A stretch of DNA of 52,126 nt from Hungatella sp. UBA3048 (GTDB lineage: Bacteria; Bacillota; Clostridia; Lachnospirales; Lachnospiraceae): NCBI GenBank assembly GCA_002367105.1, contig DFCS01000018.1, forward strand, positions 1 through 52,126. Reading direction: 5' to 3'. A program made the translations under genes and the position numbers. Below the pieces are notes generated by a model. That model had not been told where the DNA came from. It saw nothing but the letters and a program-made list of their open reading frames with translations, and searched no databases. The stretch's first letter is position 1; every line of letters begins with the position of its first letter. Shown here one piece after another: positions 1 to 7,930 of this stretch.

Positions 1-137
1 TACTACTAATATCAAATGATAATGCAGTACAAATACCAAATGAGCCTTGTTATCCAAAACCATAGTACTACCAGCCCTTCATTCTATTCGACTGATTATA
101 TTATACTACAAAAACGGATTTATATCAAGGGATTATA

Positions 138-177
138 GCGATTCATCCCACCACCCTAGAGGTGGGAGAATTCTCGC
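138..177 (+). repeat. Hairpin resembling an IS200/IS605-type right end
   Basis: GCGA at 138-141 pairs with TCGC at 174-177, and CCCACC at 147-152 pairs with GGTGGG at 161-166. The shape, followed by an AT-rich stretch, resembles the hairpins at the right end of IS200/IS605 (TnpB) elements in clostridia. No tnpA or tnpB is present nearby. It lies just past the helicase stop codon and has no T-run on the minus strand, so it is not a good intrinsic terminator. The element assignment rests on recalled similarity only. Confidence 0.35.
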
Positions 178-186
178 TAATATATG

Positions 187-1638
187 TTAAATTTTATCCA
201 CTGCCTTCGTTACCTTCAATAGTTTACCGCAAATCATTGTATATTTCATTGCTTCCAGTACCAATGGGCCTTTCCCGTTTAATATTTCGATATAAGTAAG
301 AGTATCTTGTATGGTTATTATTCCGATGTCTTCAGCCCTCACACCATCCAGATTGGATATGACACCGACAAAATTAGTTGCTCTGAGTTTCTTTTTCTTT
401 CCACCGTTGAAGCGTAATTTCATTATATCCTTATTTAATTGATCACTTTTCATCTTTTTAATCTTAGGAACCATATTCATTTTTTCATCAAAGAAAGGTT
501 TCTGATTGGCTACTTCCTCTTTGGAAGGTTTCGTTTTTTCCTGAATTTTAAACCCGATCAGATCTTCGATGTCATGTAGATATCTGGTTTGGGCCGGAAC
601 AACAAATGAGATGGCTCTTCCTTTTCGCCCTGCACGCCCTGTTCTTCCTGTACGATGAACATAGTTTTCTTCATCCAAGGGGATGTCATAGTTAATAACC
701 AGAGAAATATTCTCTATATCTATCCCTCTTGCTGCTACATCTGTAGCTATTAAATAACGGTACTCTCCCCTTTTAAAACGCTTGATTGCTGATAATCGAT
801 CGTCTTGTTCCATGCCGCCATGCATTTTATTACAGGGATAGCCTAAATCATTCAGACGTTCACAAACCATATCCACCCGGTCCTTTGTACTGCAGAAGAT
901 GATACAGCTATCCGGATTTTCTATAATCATAACATTGGTCAGTAAGTCAGATTTTTCTTCTTCATCTGTAATATAAAGAGCATGATTAATATCTGTCGTC
1001 ACGATACCGGCCTCGCTGACATCTATATTGATAGGATCTCTCATATAATTTGACGATAAATTTTTCACTTCATCGGACATAGTAGCGGAAAACAACATTG
1101 TCATCCGTTCCTCGGGCAGTTCTTTCATAATTTCTTTTACCTGTTCAATAAATCCCATATCCAGCATCCGGTCGGCTTCATCAATGACTAAGCAGTTAAT
1201 CTTATTTAAAGGTAACGTACCTTTCTTGATATGATCCATAACACGCCCCGGTGTGCCAACAACTACATGTGTCTTTTGCTTCAAATCGGCTTTCTCCATA
1301 GAAAACTGGTGCCCCCCATAGATTGCTGCTGCTTTTATTCGTTTAAATCTGCCGATATTAATAAAATCCTCTTTTACTTGAACAGCAAGCTCCCTTGTCG
1401 GAGTTAAAATAAGCGCTTGCGGTTTATTTTCCAGCCATTCAATAAATTCACATATGGGAATTACATATGCTGCGGTCTTTCCGCTGCCCGTCTGGGCTCT
1501 AACAATAAGGTCATTCTTTTCCAAAGCGGCCGGAATGACTCTTGCCTGGACCTCCGTAGCTATATCATACTTCAGATCATTAAGCGCCTTTACGATATCC
1601 TCACTGATTATATAATTATGAAACTTTCTAACATCCAT
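187..1638 (-). CDS. dbpA: DEAD-box ATP-dependent RNA helicase, DbpA/YxiN type
   Basis: ATP-dependent RNA helicase of 483 residues, expected to remodel rRNA during 50S ribosome assembly in the cytoplasm. Motifs appear in order: Q-motif region near the N-terminus, motif I AQTGSGKT (about residues 48-55), PTRELA, TPGR, the DEAD box within VIDEADRMLDMGF, SAT, and motif VI HRTGRTGRAGRKG. The last 75 or so residues match the DbpA RNA-binding domain that directs these helicases to 23S rRNA hairpin 92, and the length is close to Bacillus YxiN. Start chosen at ATG 1638, behind AAAGG six bases upstream on the minus strand. It is divergent from the next gene and seems monocistronic. The family is certain; the rRNA target is inferred from the C-terminal domain. 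Confidence 0.9.
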   Translation of the reverse strand: MDVRKFHNYIISEDIVKALNDLKYDIATEVQARVIPAALEKNDLIVRAQTGSGKTAAYVIPICEFIEWLENKPQALILTPTRELAVQVKEDFINIGRFKRIKAAAIYGGHQFSMEKADLKQKTHVVVGTPGRVMDHIKKGTLPLNKINCLVIDEADRMLDMGFIEQVKEIMKELPEERMTMLFSATMSDEVKNLSSNYMRDPINIDVSEAGIVTTDINHALYITDEEEKSDLLTNVMIIENPDSCIIFCSTKDRVDMVCERLNDLGYPCNKMHGGMEQDDRLSAIKRFKRGEYRYLIATDVAARGIDIENISLVINYDIPLDEENYVHRTGRTGRAGRKGRAISFVVPAQTRYLHDIEDLIGFKIQEKTKPSKEEVANQKPFFDEKMNMVPKIKKMKSDQLNKDIMKLRFNGGKKKKLRATNFVGVISNLDGVRAEDIGIITIQDTLTYIEILNGKGPLVLEAMKYTMICGKLLKVTKAVDKI

Positions 1639-1932
1639 ATCTAGCCTTTCTTTCCATTCAAAATCTCTATCATAATAAAAAAGATTTCTTAATTTGGGGT
1701 CAGTAACGTGCTAACCCATTTTACATGAGAATACCGTTCAATGCAATAACTACTGTTTTATTACTTTCATCTCATGCAGACTTGATTTTTCCTGCAGATT
1801 CTTATATTATGCATTTGCTATTATGACATGCATTTGATATCATGTAATGAGTAATGATATTTAAAGCCGTCAGTTTCACGGACGCTTTGGATCATAGATA
1901 AAAAATAGATATTTATAAAGGTGGAAACAAAT

Positions 1933-2982
1933 ATGGATAAGCAAGAGCAAAAGCATCAACGCCGCCCAAGATATAAAGGCACTCACCCACGAGCTTTTAA
2001 AGATAAATATAAGGAACTGCAACCAGAATTATATGCTGATGCTGTGGCAAAGGTCATTCAGAAGGGAAATACTCCTGCTGGTATGCATCGCTCCATTTGT
2101 GTAAAAGAAATACTAGAAATTTTACAAATCGCCCCTGGTCAAACTGGATTAGATGCAACTTTAGGTTATGGCGGTCATACTTTAGAGATGCTTAAATGCT
2201 TAGATTCACAGGGGCACTTATATGCTACTGATGTAGATCCGATTGAATTACCTAGAACCAGGGAACGTTTGGAACGCTTAGGTTATGGCCCGGAAATTTT
2301 AACGGTCAGGCAAACAAACTTTTCCAATATAGATCAGATTACTTCCGAATCAGGACCATTGGATTTTATATTGGCAGATTTGGGCGTCTCTTCCATGCAA
2401 ATAGACAATCCTGAAAGAGGATTTTCTTTTAAAACAGAGGGGCCGCTGGACCTACGGCTAAATCCATCGAAAGGTATCTCTGCAGCGGATCGTCTTAAAT
2501 CCATTTCACAAGACGAATTGTATGGTATGTTGTTAGAAAACGCGGATGAGCCACATTCTGCAGAAATTTCTCGTGCTATTATTACCGCAATAAATAAAGG
2601 AGAAGACATTACAACAACCAGTCAGCTCCAGCAAATCATCAAAGATGCATTGAAATTCATTCCGGAAAAGGATAGAAACGATGAAATAAAAAAATCCTGT
2701 CAAAGATGCTTTCAGGCGCTGCGAATTGATGTCAATAATGAATTTGAAGTGTTATATACATTTTTAGAAAAACTTCCTGATTCGATGGCTGAGGGCGGAC
2801 GTGTTGCGATCCTTACCTTTCATTCTGGCGAAGACCGCCTTGTTAAAAAATCATTCAAACGCTTCTATCGTGAAGGGATCTATAGAGAAATTGCTCCTGA
2901 TGCAATTCGGCCATCAGCAGCCGAATGCAATTCCAATGGCCGTGCTCGATGCGCGAAATTACGTTGGGCTATTAAAGCTTAG
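1933..2982 (+). CDS. RsmH-like 16S rRNA (cytosine-N4) methyltransferase paralog
   Basis: S-adenosylmethionine-dependent methyltransferase of the RsmH/MraW family (349 residues). Family signatures are DATLGYGGHT (SAM site), ILADLGVSS, NPERGFSF, GPLDLRLNP and LTFHSGEDR near the C-terminus. RsmH makes N4-methyl-C1402 in 16S rRNA. This copy is not in a division (dcw) cluster, carries a basic N-terminal extension of roughly 45 residues before the catalytic core, and differs at normally invariant spots (DATLGYGG for the usual DGTLGGGG). It is therefore probably a second, diverged paralog. I chose ATG 1933 over an in-frame GTG at 1921, because the GTG lies inside the Shine-Dalgarno AAGGTGG (1918-1924), eight bases before the ATG. 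A strong terminator follows. Confidence 0.85.
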   Translation: MDKQEQKHQRRPRYKGTHPRAFKDKYKELQPELYADAVAKVIQKGNTPAGMHRSICVKEILEILQIAPGQTGLDATLGYGGHTLEMLKCLDSQGHLYATDVDPIELPRTRERLERLGYGPEILTVRQTNFSNIDQITSESGPLDFILADLGVSSMQIDNPERGFSFKTEGPLDLRLNPSKGISAADRLKSISQDELYGMLLENADEPHSAEISRAIITAINKGEDITTTSQLQQIIKDALKFIPEKDRNDEIKKSCQRCFQALRIDVNNEFEVLYTFLEKLPDSMAEGGRVAILTFHSGEDRLVKKSFKRFYREGIYREIAPDAIRPSAAECNSNGRARCAKLRWAIKA

Positions 2983-3020
2983 TTTAAATTTTTTAATTAA
3001 GTCTCTTTATAAATAAGGAT

Positions 3021-3053
3021 AGACGTGAGCTCTTTTCACTCACGTCTTTTTTT
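3021..3053 (+). terminator. Rho-independent terminator
   Basis: AGACGTGAG (3021-3029) pairs perfectly with CTCACGTCT (3039-3047), followed by a T-run to about 3053. It ends the RsmH-like transcript. The remaining DNA up to 3234 holds no recognisable gene. Confidence 0.85.
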
Positions 3054-3234
3054 CTGATTTCTATTCTATTTAATAATTAACGCGTTGCATAATCTTCTCT
3101 TTTTTAATCTTCTATCTCTTAGTCAATAATACCCCCGTACTAAACGAGATCATTCTACACACAATACATGAAGAGGCAATTATGGAATAACCACAATAAC
3201 CTCTACGCTTTCTTAAATATGCTGACGTGCAGTT

Positions 3235-3441
3235 TTATTTAAATGTAGTTGGATCAGGTTCAAAAAGCTCGTCCACCGTCGTTCCCAGTATGTTTGCCAG
3301 TTTAAACGCCAATAGCAGAGTGGGGTCATATTTGTCATTTTCAATTGCATTAATGGTTTGTCGTGTGACACCTAACGCCGTAGCCAAATCTTCCTGTCTA
3401 TATTTTTTTTCTTTACGTAATTCTCGTATGCTATTCTTCAT
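3235..3441 (-). CDS. Small XRE-family HTH transcriptional regulator
   Basis: 68-residue DNA-binding protein consisting of one Cro/CI-type helix-turn-helix (core RQEDLATALGVTRQTINAIEN) and a short tail ending in ELFEPD. This is the compact family typified by YozG-like regulators, which often repress their own operon. It is the second gene of a minus-strand pair, starting five bases after the membrane-protein stop with only a weak ribosome site, so translation is probably coupled. The likely operators are two near-identical palindromes flanking the operon promoter (separate entries). The DNA-binding role is certain from the fold; the signal and wider targets are unknown. Confidence 0.85.
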   Translation of the reverse strand: MKNSIRELRKEKKYRQEDLATALGVTRQTINAIENDKYDPTLLLAFKLANILGTTVDELFEPDPTTFK

Positions 3442-3446
3442 AATTC

Positions 3447-3743
3447 TTAACGACCAAAGGTAAAATACAGGACTGCACCAAAGAAAATGAGCATAAGTAT
3501 GACACCTAAAGAAATTAGAATTTGTTTTTTGCCACTGTTGTCATCAACCTTTATCTTTTCAATGCTCGTGACAAAAAAGTAAACCAAAAACTGTAGCCCG
3601 AAAAGAATAAACGGAAGTGATGTCTGCTGACTTTTTACATAATTAAATACACCCCATATAACGAGAGAGAAAACTAAAAAGGCCCAACTCCACTTAATTC
3701 CTTTCTGGTTTATCTTTAATTCCATCTCATCCATTTTTCTCAT
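3447..3743 (-). CDS. Three-helix membrane protein paired with the XRE regulator
   Basis: 98-residue integral membrane protein. Hydrophobic segments are visible at roughly residues 20-37, 46-63 and 77-95, separated by a short hydrophilic loop (EKIKVDDNSGKK). The N-terminus is charged. I take ATG 3743 as start: GGAGG lies five bases upstream, whereas the in-frame ATG at 3755 overlaps that ribosome site. It is first in a two-gene operon with the small XRE regulator, a common arrangement in Firmicutes in which the membrane protein is the regulated partner. I do not recognise a named function, and none should be assumed beyond membrane location. Confidence 0.7.
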   Translation of the reverse strand: MRKMDEMELKINQKGIKWSWAFLVFSLVIWGVFNYVKSQQTSLPFILFGLQFLVYFFVTSIEKIKVDDNSGKKQILISLGVILMLIFFGAVLYFTFGR

Positions 3744-3756
3744 AAAAGCCTCCATA

Positions 3757-3776
3757 ATGTCAAAAGTATTTTACAT
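3757..3776. promoter_or_regulatory. Palindromic operator, proximal copy
   Basis: 20-bp imperfect palindrome beginning ATGTCAAAAG and ending TTTTACAT. It sits between the -10 box and the ribosome site of the XRE/membrane operon. A second copy with the same ends lies at 3803-3822. Proposed binding site of the co-encoded XRE regulator (inference). Confidence 0.6.
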
Positions 3777-3780
3777 TTAT

Positions 3781-3809
3781 AGAATACTATTCATATACAA
3801 AAATGTCAA
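3781..3809 (-). promoter_or_regulatory. Sigma-A promoter of the XRE/membrane pair
   Basis: On the minus strand, TTGACA (3809-3804) and TATTCT (3786-3781) are separated by 17 bases. This is the promoter of the two-gene operon. Its -35 box lies inside the distal palindrome. Confidence 0.75.
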
Positions 3810-3822
3810 GAGAATTTTACAT
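3803..3822. promoter_or_regulatory. Palindromic operator, distal copy over the -35 box
   Basis: 20-bp imperfect palindrome (ATGTCAAGAG...TTTTACAT), the sister of 3757-3776. It covers the -35 hexamer, so binding should block RNA polymerase. The two copies frame the promoter, as expected for autorepression. Confidence 0.6.
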
Positions 3823-3869
3823 TTTTATAAAGGAGTTCACTTATTGCTCCCAATGGGTCTTCAACCAGT

Positions 3870-4019
3870 TTAAAGACTTTTGCAATGATGCAAACCTTTA
3901 AAACTGCTCTTTCCTGTAAGCACATTCGCTACGCCGCCGCCTTCACTTCCAGGCAGGTAGCACATCACAATACCGTCCCACTGTTTCATATAATCGCTGA
4001 AGATCACATTTCTTCCTGC
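3870..4019 (-). pseudogene. Remnant of a glycoside hydrolase family 3 beta-glucosidase
   Basis: An open minus-strand stretch of 49 codons ending in TAA, without a start codon or ribosome site. It reads GRNVIFSDYMKQWDGIVM then YLPGSEGGGVANVLTG, matching the GH3 C-terminal domain region (typically DYxxxxDAVVxAWLPGxEGGGVADVLxG). The rest of the enzyme, normally over 700 residues, is absent, and the reading frame is broken upstream. It is a decayed fragment downstream of the dioxygenase gene, unlikely to be expressed as a functional protein. Confidence 0.7.
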
Positions 4020-4101
4020 TTTGCCAAAGCCCGGTATTTTTGAGAACCAACACTGCTCACCTCAGATATTACCTTCTCCATCATCGGGTCATCCAGGATA
4101 T

Positions 4102-4872
4102 CTATGTAAATAAATAGCTTGTCATAGACAAAGACCCCATCATGCAGCTGTTGTTATAGACCGATATCTTATCTTCTATATCGGAGGCGCCAAGTATATA
4201 TAAAATCGGATTAAAATGATCCGGAGTAGGTACGGCTGATTTTGCTGTTTCACCCAAGCTCAGATAATTAATGACATTCTCATGATTTCTAATTTCAATA
4301 TTTTCTTTTATATAATCATCAAACTTATATGCCCAATCAAAGCCCTTGTCTTTGATACCCCAATCAATCATTCGCAGATTGTGAACGATGTTTCCGGTGC
4401 CAAACAATAAAACGCCTTGATGTCTTAAGGATTTTAACTCCTTGCCTATTTGATAATGGACTTCCGGCGGAGCAGCGGCATCTATGCTGATTTGAAAAAC
4501 GGGGATATCCCTTTCGGGGTACATATGGACCAGAACAGACCAGGTACCATGGTCAATGCCCCAGGAATTATCAAATACACTTTGTTTGCTGATCAGACTT
4601 TTCACATCCTCCGCAAGTTTCGGATTGCCGGGAACATTATACGGAATCTTATATAGTTCTTCAGGAAATCCGTACATATCATAAACAGTCCTCGGATTTT
4701 CCTCATTCATAATCTTTGTGCCTTTCGTAAACCAATGAGCCGAGATTGATACTATTGACTCAGGCTTAGGTATTTTCTTCGCCATTTCCTTCCAGTTCCT
4801 CGTATAGCGGTTATCTTCTATTGCGTTCATAGGCGAACCATGGCCTATAAACATCATCGGCATTTTACACAT
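4102..4872 (-). CDS. ygiD: Extradiol aromatic ring-opening dioxygenase, YgiD/DODA type
   Basis: 256-residue member of the LigB/DODA superfamily, which in YgiD opens the ring of L-DOPA and related catechols using a bound metal. Candidate metal and catalytic histidines sit in FIGHGSP near the N-terminus, SISAHW, the IDHGTWS segment, TGNIVHNL, and PDHFNP near the C-terminus. The length matches YgiD. Start at ATG 4872 behind GGAAG eight bases upstream. It appears to be a single gene, upstream of the GH3 remnant. The physiological substrate in an anaerobe is unclear because the known reaction uses oxygen; the family call is firm, the substrate is not. Confidence 0.8.
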   Translation of the reverse strand: MCKMPMMFIGHGSPMNAIEDNRYTRNWKEMAKKIPKPESIVSISAHWFTKGTKIMNEENPRTVYDMYGFPEELYKIPYNVPGNPKLAEDVKSLISKQSVFDNSWGIDHGTWSVLVHMYPERDIPVFQISIDAAAPPEVHYQIGKELKSLRHQGVLLFGTGNIVHNLRMIDWGIKDKGFDWAYKFDDYIKENIEIRNHENVINYLSLGETAKSAVPTPDHFNPILYILGASDIEDKISVYNNSCMMGSLSMTSYLFT

Positions 4873-4958
4873 ATTGTCAACTTCCTTTCATTTTATATTC
4901 TTTAATTGATCTTTGATTTTATAAATAGGTGCCGCCATCGATTACAGCAGCATTGATC

Positions 4959-5258
4959 TCATATTCCATATGTAGAAATATCTATGTATCCGTCCTCAGA
5001 TACCTTTATTCCTTCCGATATAAGAAGTTCTCTTTGAATAGCTGCATTTCTCTTATCCGTGATTGATATTTTGCCTTTGGAGTTAATGATCCGGTGCCAT
5101 GGGAGATTGTACTTCTCAGACATGGAATGAAGTATCCTGACTACCTGCCTCGCACCTCTGGTATTTCCTGCAAGTTTAGCAACCCGTCCATAGCTCATCA
5201 CTCTTCCATATGGTATTCCCTTAATTATTACAAGGACTTCCTCAGTAAACTGTGTCAT
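4959..5258 (-). CDS. Alkyltransferase-like DNA-lesion-binding protein (ATL)
   Basis: About 99 residues, homologous to the C-terminal domain of O6-alkylguanine-DNA alkyltransferases. The alkyl-accepting cysteine motif PCHR is replaced by PWHRII, the hallmark of ATL proteins. These bind O6-alkylguanine without removing the alkyl group and flag it for nucleotide excision repair. The helix-turn-helix and arginine-finger region GNTRGARQV is present, as is the start signature PYGRVMSYG. ATG 5258 is preferred; an in-frame TTG at 5267 lies too close to the AAGGAG ribosome site. It is a monocistronic-looking minus-strand gene, and the 5' side holds no other gene until the ClC transporter. Confidence 0.85.
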   Translation of the reverse strand: MTQFTEEVLVIIKGIPYGRVMSYGRVAKLAGNTRGARQVVRILHSMSEKYNLPWHRIINSKGKISITDKRNAAIQRELLISEGIKVSEDGYIDISTYGI

Positions 5259-5593
5259 TTCGAACAAATCTCCTTATCAACCCTTAAATTTATTATCAAA
5301 TTACAGCTATGTTACTGCCAATATACGATATGCTGCGCTATGATTGACATGTCCTTCAATATCTCCGGAATATCCTCGCCTGTGTTTTTATCTTCCTCTG
5401 TTTCAATTTCATGAATATGATCTATAAACTTCGTTTATTACCTGCACTCCAATTATATCATATTATACAAATTAATGAAATGCATGCCTCAACTGAATTA
5501 CCCAAATCCCGCAAAATTCCTGGCTGCTCTTGCATATAGATTTATAAAATATTCCATGAGACAGCCATTACAGAGAAAAATACAGCATTTGAC
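5259..5593. other. Gene-free spacer between ATL and ClC genes
   Basis: About 330 AT-rich bases between divergent genes. Apart from the ClC promoter at its right edge I see no gene, RNA or convincing repeat. A fluoride riboswitch was considered and not found. Confidence 0.6.
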
Positions 5594-5622
5594 TTGCAAA
5601 CAGAAATTATAAGAACTATAAT
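5594..5622 (+). promoter_or_regulatory. Promoter of the ClC gene
   Basis: TTGCAA (5594-5599), 17-base spacer, TATAAT (5617-5622). It lies inside the longest possible ClC reading frame, which supports the downstream start at 5669. Confidence 0.65.
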
Positions 5623-5668
5623 TTTATATTGTTTGCAGATGAAATATAATTCTAAAGGAGGGTTGACT

Positions 5669-7252
5669 ATGCAGACTGAATGTCACACGGTAAAGAATAC
5701 CATTCACCGGTACCGAAGTTTTCGCTATGCTTTAATATTGGAAGGAATTGCTGTTGGCGCAATTTCAGGCGCCTTTGTTGTACTTTTCCGGTATCTCCTG
5801 ACCTATGCGGAGAAATTGCTTAATACAGTTTTAAACTATGGAAAAGATCACATATGGGTAATACCAGTGTGGTTTGTTTTTTTGGCAGTCGCAGCTTTTG
5901 TTGTTGCAGTGCTGTTGAAATGGGAATCCTTTATATCCGGAAGCGGGATTCCCCAGGTAGAAGGTGAGATGATGGGGGAATTAGACCCCTGTTGGTGGAG
6001 AGTCCTGATCGCAAAGATGGGCGGAGGTCTTCTTTCCATTGGGTGCGGTCTGTCACTTGGAAGAGAGGGGCCAAGTATTCAGCTGGGTGCAATGGCTGCA
6101 AAGGGCTTGTCGCGCCTTACCAAAAGAGCCAGGACAGAGGAGAAGCTTCTGATTACATGCGGGGCCAGTGCCGGACTTTCTGCTGCATTTAATGCTCCCA
6201 TTGCCGGCGTTCTCTTTTCCTTGGAAGAGATTCACAAGCATTTTTCACCGGAACTGCTTTTATCTACCATGGCCTCCTCCATTACGGCTGATTTCGTTTC
6301 CAGAAATGTGTTTGGCCTTCAGCCAGCCTTTCATTTTCAGATCAGCACCATGATGCCATTATCTACATATGGCCACGTGATTCTCTTTGGGGTAATCCTG
6401 GGAGCCATGGGAGTCCTTTATAACAACTGCCTTTCCATGACTCAGGATTTGTATATGAGAATACCATTTCAGGCAGTCCGGGTTCTGATTCCATTTTTAC
6501 TGGCTGGAATTTTCGGTTTTACCTACCCATATGTATTAGGCGGAGGTCATTCTCTGGTGGAAACGCTGACCAGCAGCCAGATGGTACTTGGGGCATTGAT
6601 CGTACTTCTGATCGCTAAATTCGGTTTTTCCATGTTAAGCTTTGGCTGCGGTGCACCGGGTGGAATCTTTCTTCCGCTTCTGGTAATCGGAGCAGTGAGC
6701 GGAAGCATTTATTACCATGCAACCGAATTGGTAACCGGTTCTTTAAACGGACTTCTGGGCAATTTTATCATTTTGGGAATGGCAGGTTGTTTTTCTGCCA
6801 TTGTCCGCTCTCCCATCACCGGAATAATTCTGATCAGTGAGATGACTGGCAGTTTCTCTCATTTGCTGACACTGTCCATGGTTGCCCTGGTGGCCTATAT
6901 CATCCCCGATATGCTTCATACGGCTCCCGTCTATGACCAGCTCCTTCACCGGTTACTGGCAAAGATGAAACCGGAAATTCATTCTTCTTTCAGCAGAGAA
7001 AAGGTACTGGTAGAAGGAATGATATTTCACGGAAGTGATGCAGTTGGTCAGAAGGTTTCCGAAATAAACTGGCCCCAGACCTGTCTGCTGGTATCGCTTA
7101 TGAGGGGTGAAGTAGAGTTTGTCCCTCGGGGAAATACAACATTATCGGCCGGAGATAAGATCGTAATCCTGTGCGACGAATCCGCTCAGGGGAAAATCCA
7201 CAGAGTCCTGCAGGAAATGTGTGAAACAGTAAAAATATCTTCTCAAAAATAA
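5669..7252 (+). CDS. clcA: ClC-family chloride channel/antiporter with C-terminal TrkA-C domain
   Basis: 527-residue integral membrane protein with about ten to twelve helices that moves chloride, probably in exchange for protons. Selectivity-filter motifs are GSGIPQ, GREGPSIQLG with the gating glutamate, and GAPGGIFLPLL. A glutamate pair in FSLEEIHKHF sits where ClC-ec1 has its internal proton glutamate, which favours an H+/Cl- exchanger. The last 75 or so residues look like a TrkA-C (RCK-C) ligand-binding domain (EFVPRGNTTLSAGDKIVIL), suggesting control by a small molecule. Start at ATG 5669, just after AAAGGAGGG; the 25-codon upstream extension overlaps the promoter. Monocistronic, and convergent with the VOC gene. 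Confidence 0.9.
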   Translation: MQTECHTVKNTIHRYRSFRYALILEGIAVGAISGAFVVLFRYLLTYAEKLLNTVLNYGKDHIWVIPVWFVFLAVAAFVVAVLLKWESFISGSGIPQVEGEMMGELDPCWWRVLIAKMGGGLLSIGCGLSLGREGPSIQLGAMAAKGLSRLTKRARTEEKLLITCGASAGLSAAFNAPIAGVLFSLEEIHKHFSPELLLSTMASSITADFVSRNVFGLQPAFHFQISTMMPLSTYGHVILFGVILGAMGVLYNNCLSMTQDLYMRIPFQAVRVLIPFLLAGIFGFTYPYVLGGGHSLVETLTSSQMVLGALIVLLIAKFGFSMLSFGCGAPGGIFLPLLVIGAVSGSIYYHATELVTGSLNGLLGNFIILGMAGCFSAIVRSPITGIILISEMTGSFSHLLTLSMVALVAYIIPDMLHTAPVYDQLLHRLLAKMKPEIHSSFSREKVLVEGMIFHGSDAVGQKVSEINWPQTCLLVSLMRGEVEFVPRGNTTLSAGDKIVILCDESAQGKIHRVLQEMCETVKISSQK

Positions 7253-7322
7253 AGTAAGCTGTTGATTGTCCTATACCCTTTTTTCGTGAATATACGAGAA
7301 AAATTGTTATCTCTATAAAAAT

Positions 7323-7372
7323 TGCACCCCTTTCGCCTAACATGTTATCACATGCCTAGCTTTTGGGGTGCA
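7323..7372. terminator. Probable bidirectional terminator
   Basis: TGCACCCC (7323-7330) pairs with GGGGTGCA (7365-7372) around a 34-base loop that contains a smaller CATG/CATG stem. It sits between the convergent ClC and VOC genes. The T-runs on either side are short, so efficiency is uncertain. Confidence 0.5.
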
Positions 7373-7420
7373 GTTAAAACTGAGTTTGATTTCGTTGCGT
7401 TGATTCAATTGGTTTTGCCG

Positions 7421-7768
7421 TTACTTTTGCATAATATGGATTGCAAAGCCGCCAAACTCACCGTCTAAATAGACGTTCTTCAGTTTACCATCCTCGGAAT
7501 ATGCTGCTGTATCCATGTTAAAGGAGAAGCCTTTCTCTTTTAACTCTTCTGCGGCAGCGGTCAAATCAGGTGTACGCATAGCGATATGGCCGTTTGCCCC
7601 CAGGAATGGAGCCTTCATACACTCGAAGTAAGGACCGCCGAATTCGGACTTTTGTCCATGACGAGGCTCCAGGTTAAACATCATGCTCAGAAGCTGAGCC
7701 AGCCTTTCTGCCTCCTCAGCATTTGGGGTATTGATGCCGATATGCTCCAGTTCAAATTTATTATTCAT
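7421..7768 (-). CDS. Stand-alone VOC protein like the C-terminal domain of clostridial KDPG aldolases
   Basis: 115-residue vicinal-oxygen-chelate fold protein. The pattern FELEHIGINTPNAEEAERLA, FLGANGHIAMRTPDL and GEFGGFAIHIMQ follows the VOC module that many clostridial KHG/KDPG aldolases carry at their C-terminus, here without the aldolase. Candidate metal ligands are the early His of EHIGI, the His of NGHIA and a Glu or His near the C-terminus. Start ATG 7768 behind GAGGTATAATT. It lies 162 bases downstream of the SLC13 permease on the same strand and may be a distal part of the sugar-acid cluster. No enzymatic activity can be assigned. Confidence 0.7.
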   Translation of the reverse strand: MNNKFELEHIGINTPNAEEAERLAQLLSMMFNLEPRHGQKSEFGGPYFECMKAPFLGANGHIAMRTPDLTAAAEELKEKGFSFNMDTAAYSEDGKLKNVYLDGEFGGFAIHIMQK

Positions 7769-7930
7769 AATTATACCTCTTTCTCAAAATGCCGGTTGAT
7801 GTTCCGTTTCATATAAAGTCGGACATTTTTTGATACACATTGAATGCGTTTGGTCACTGCTTGCCGGAAACGATAAGATAGACTATGGATCGATCAAAAC
7901 GATTGCCATTTATTTAAGTAATTTGGAATC

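Noticed and set aside
5415..5668. Fluoride riboswitch upstream of the ClC gene
   Set aside because: The transporter has GREGP and GSGIP as in chloride ClCs rather than the fluoride type, and I saw no matching leader fold.
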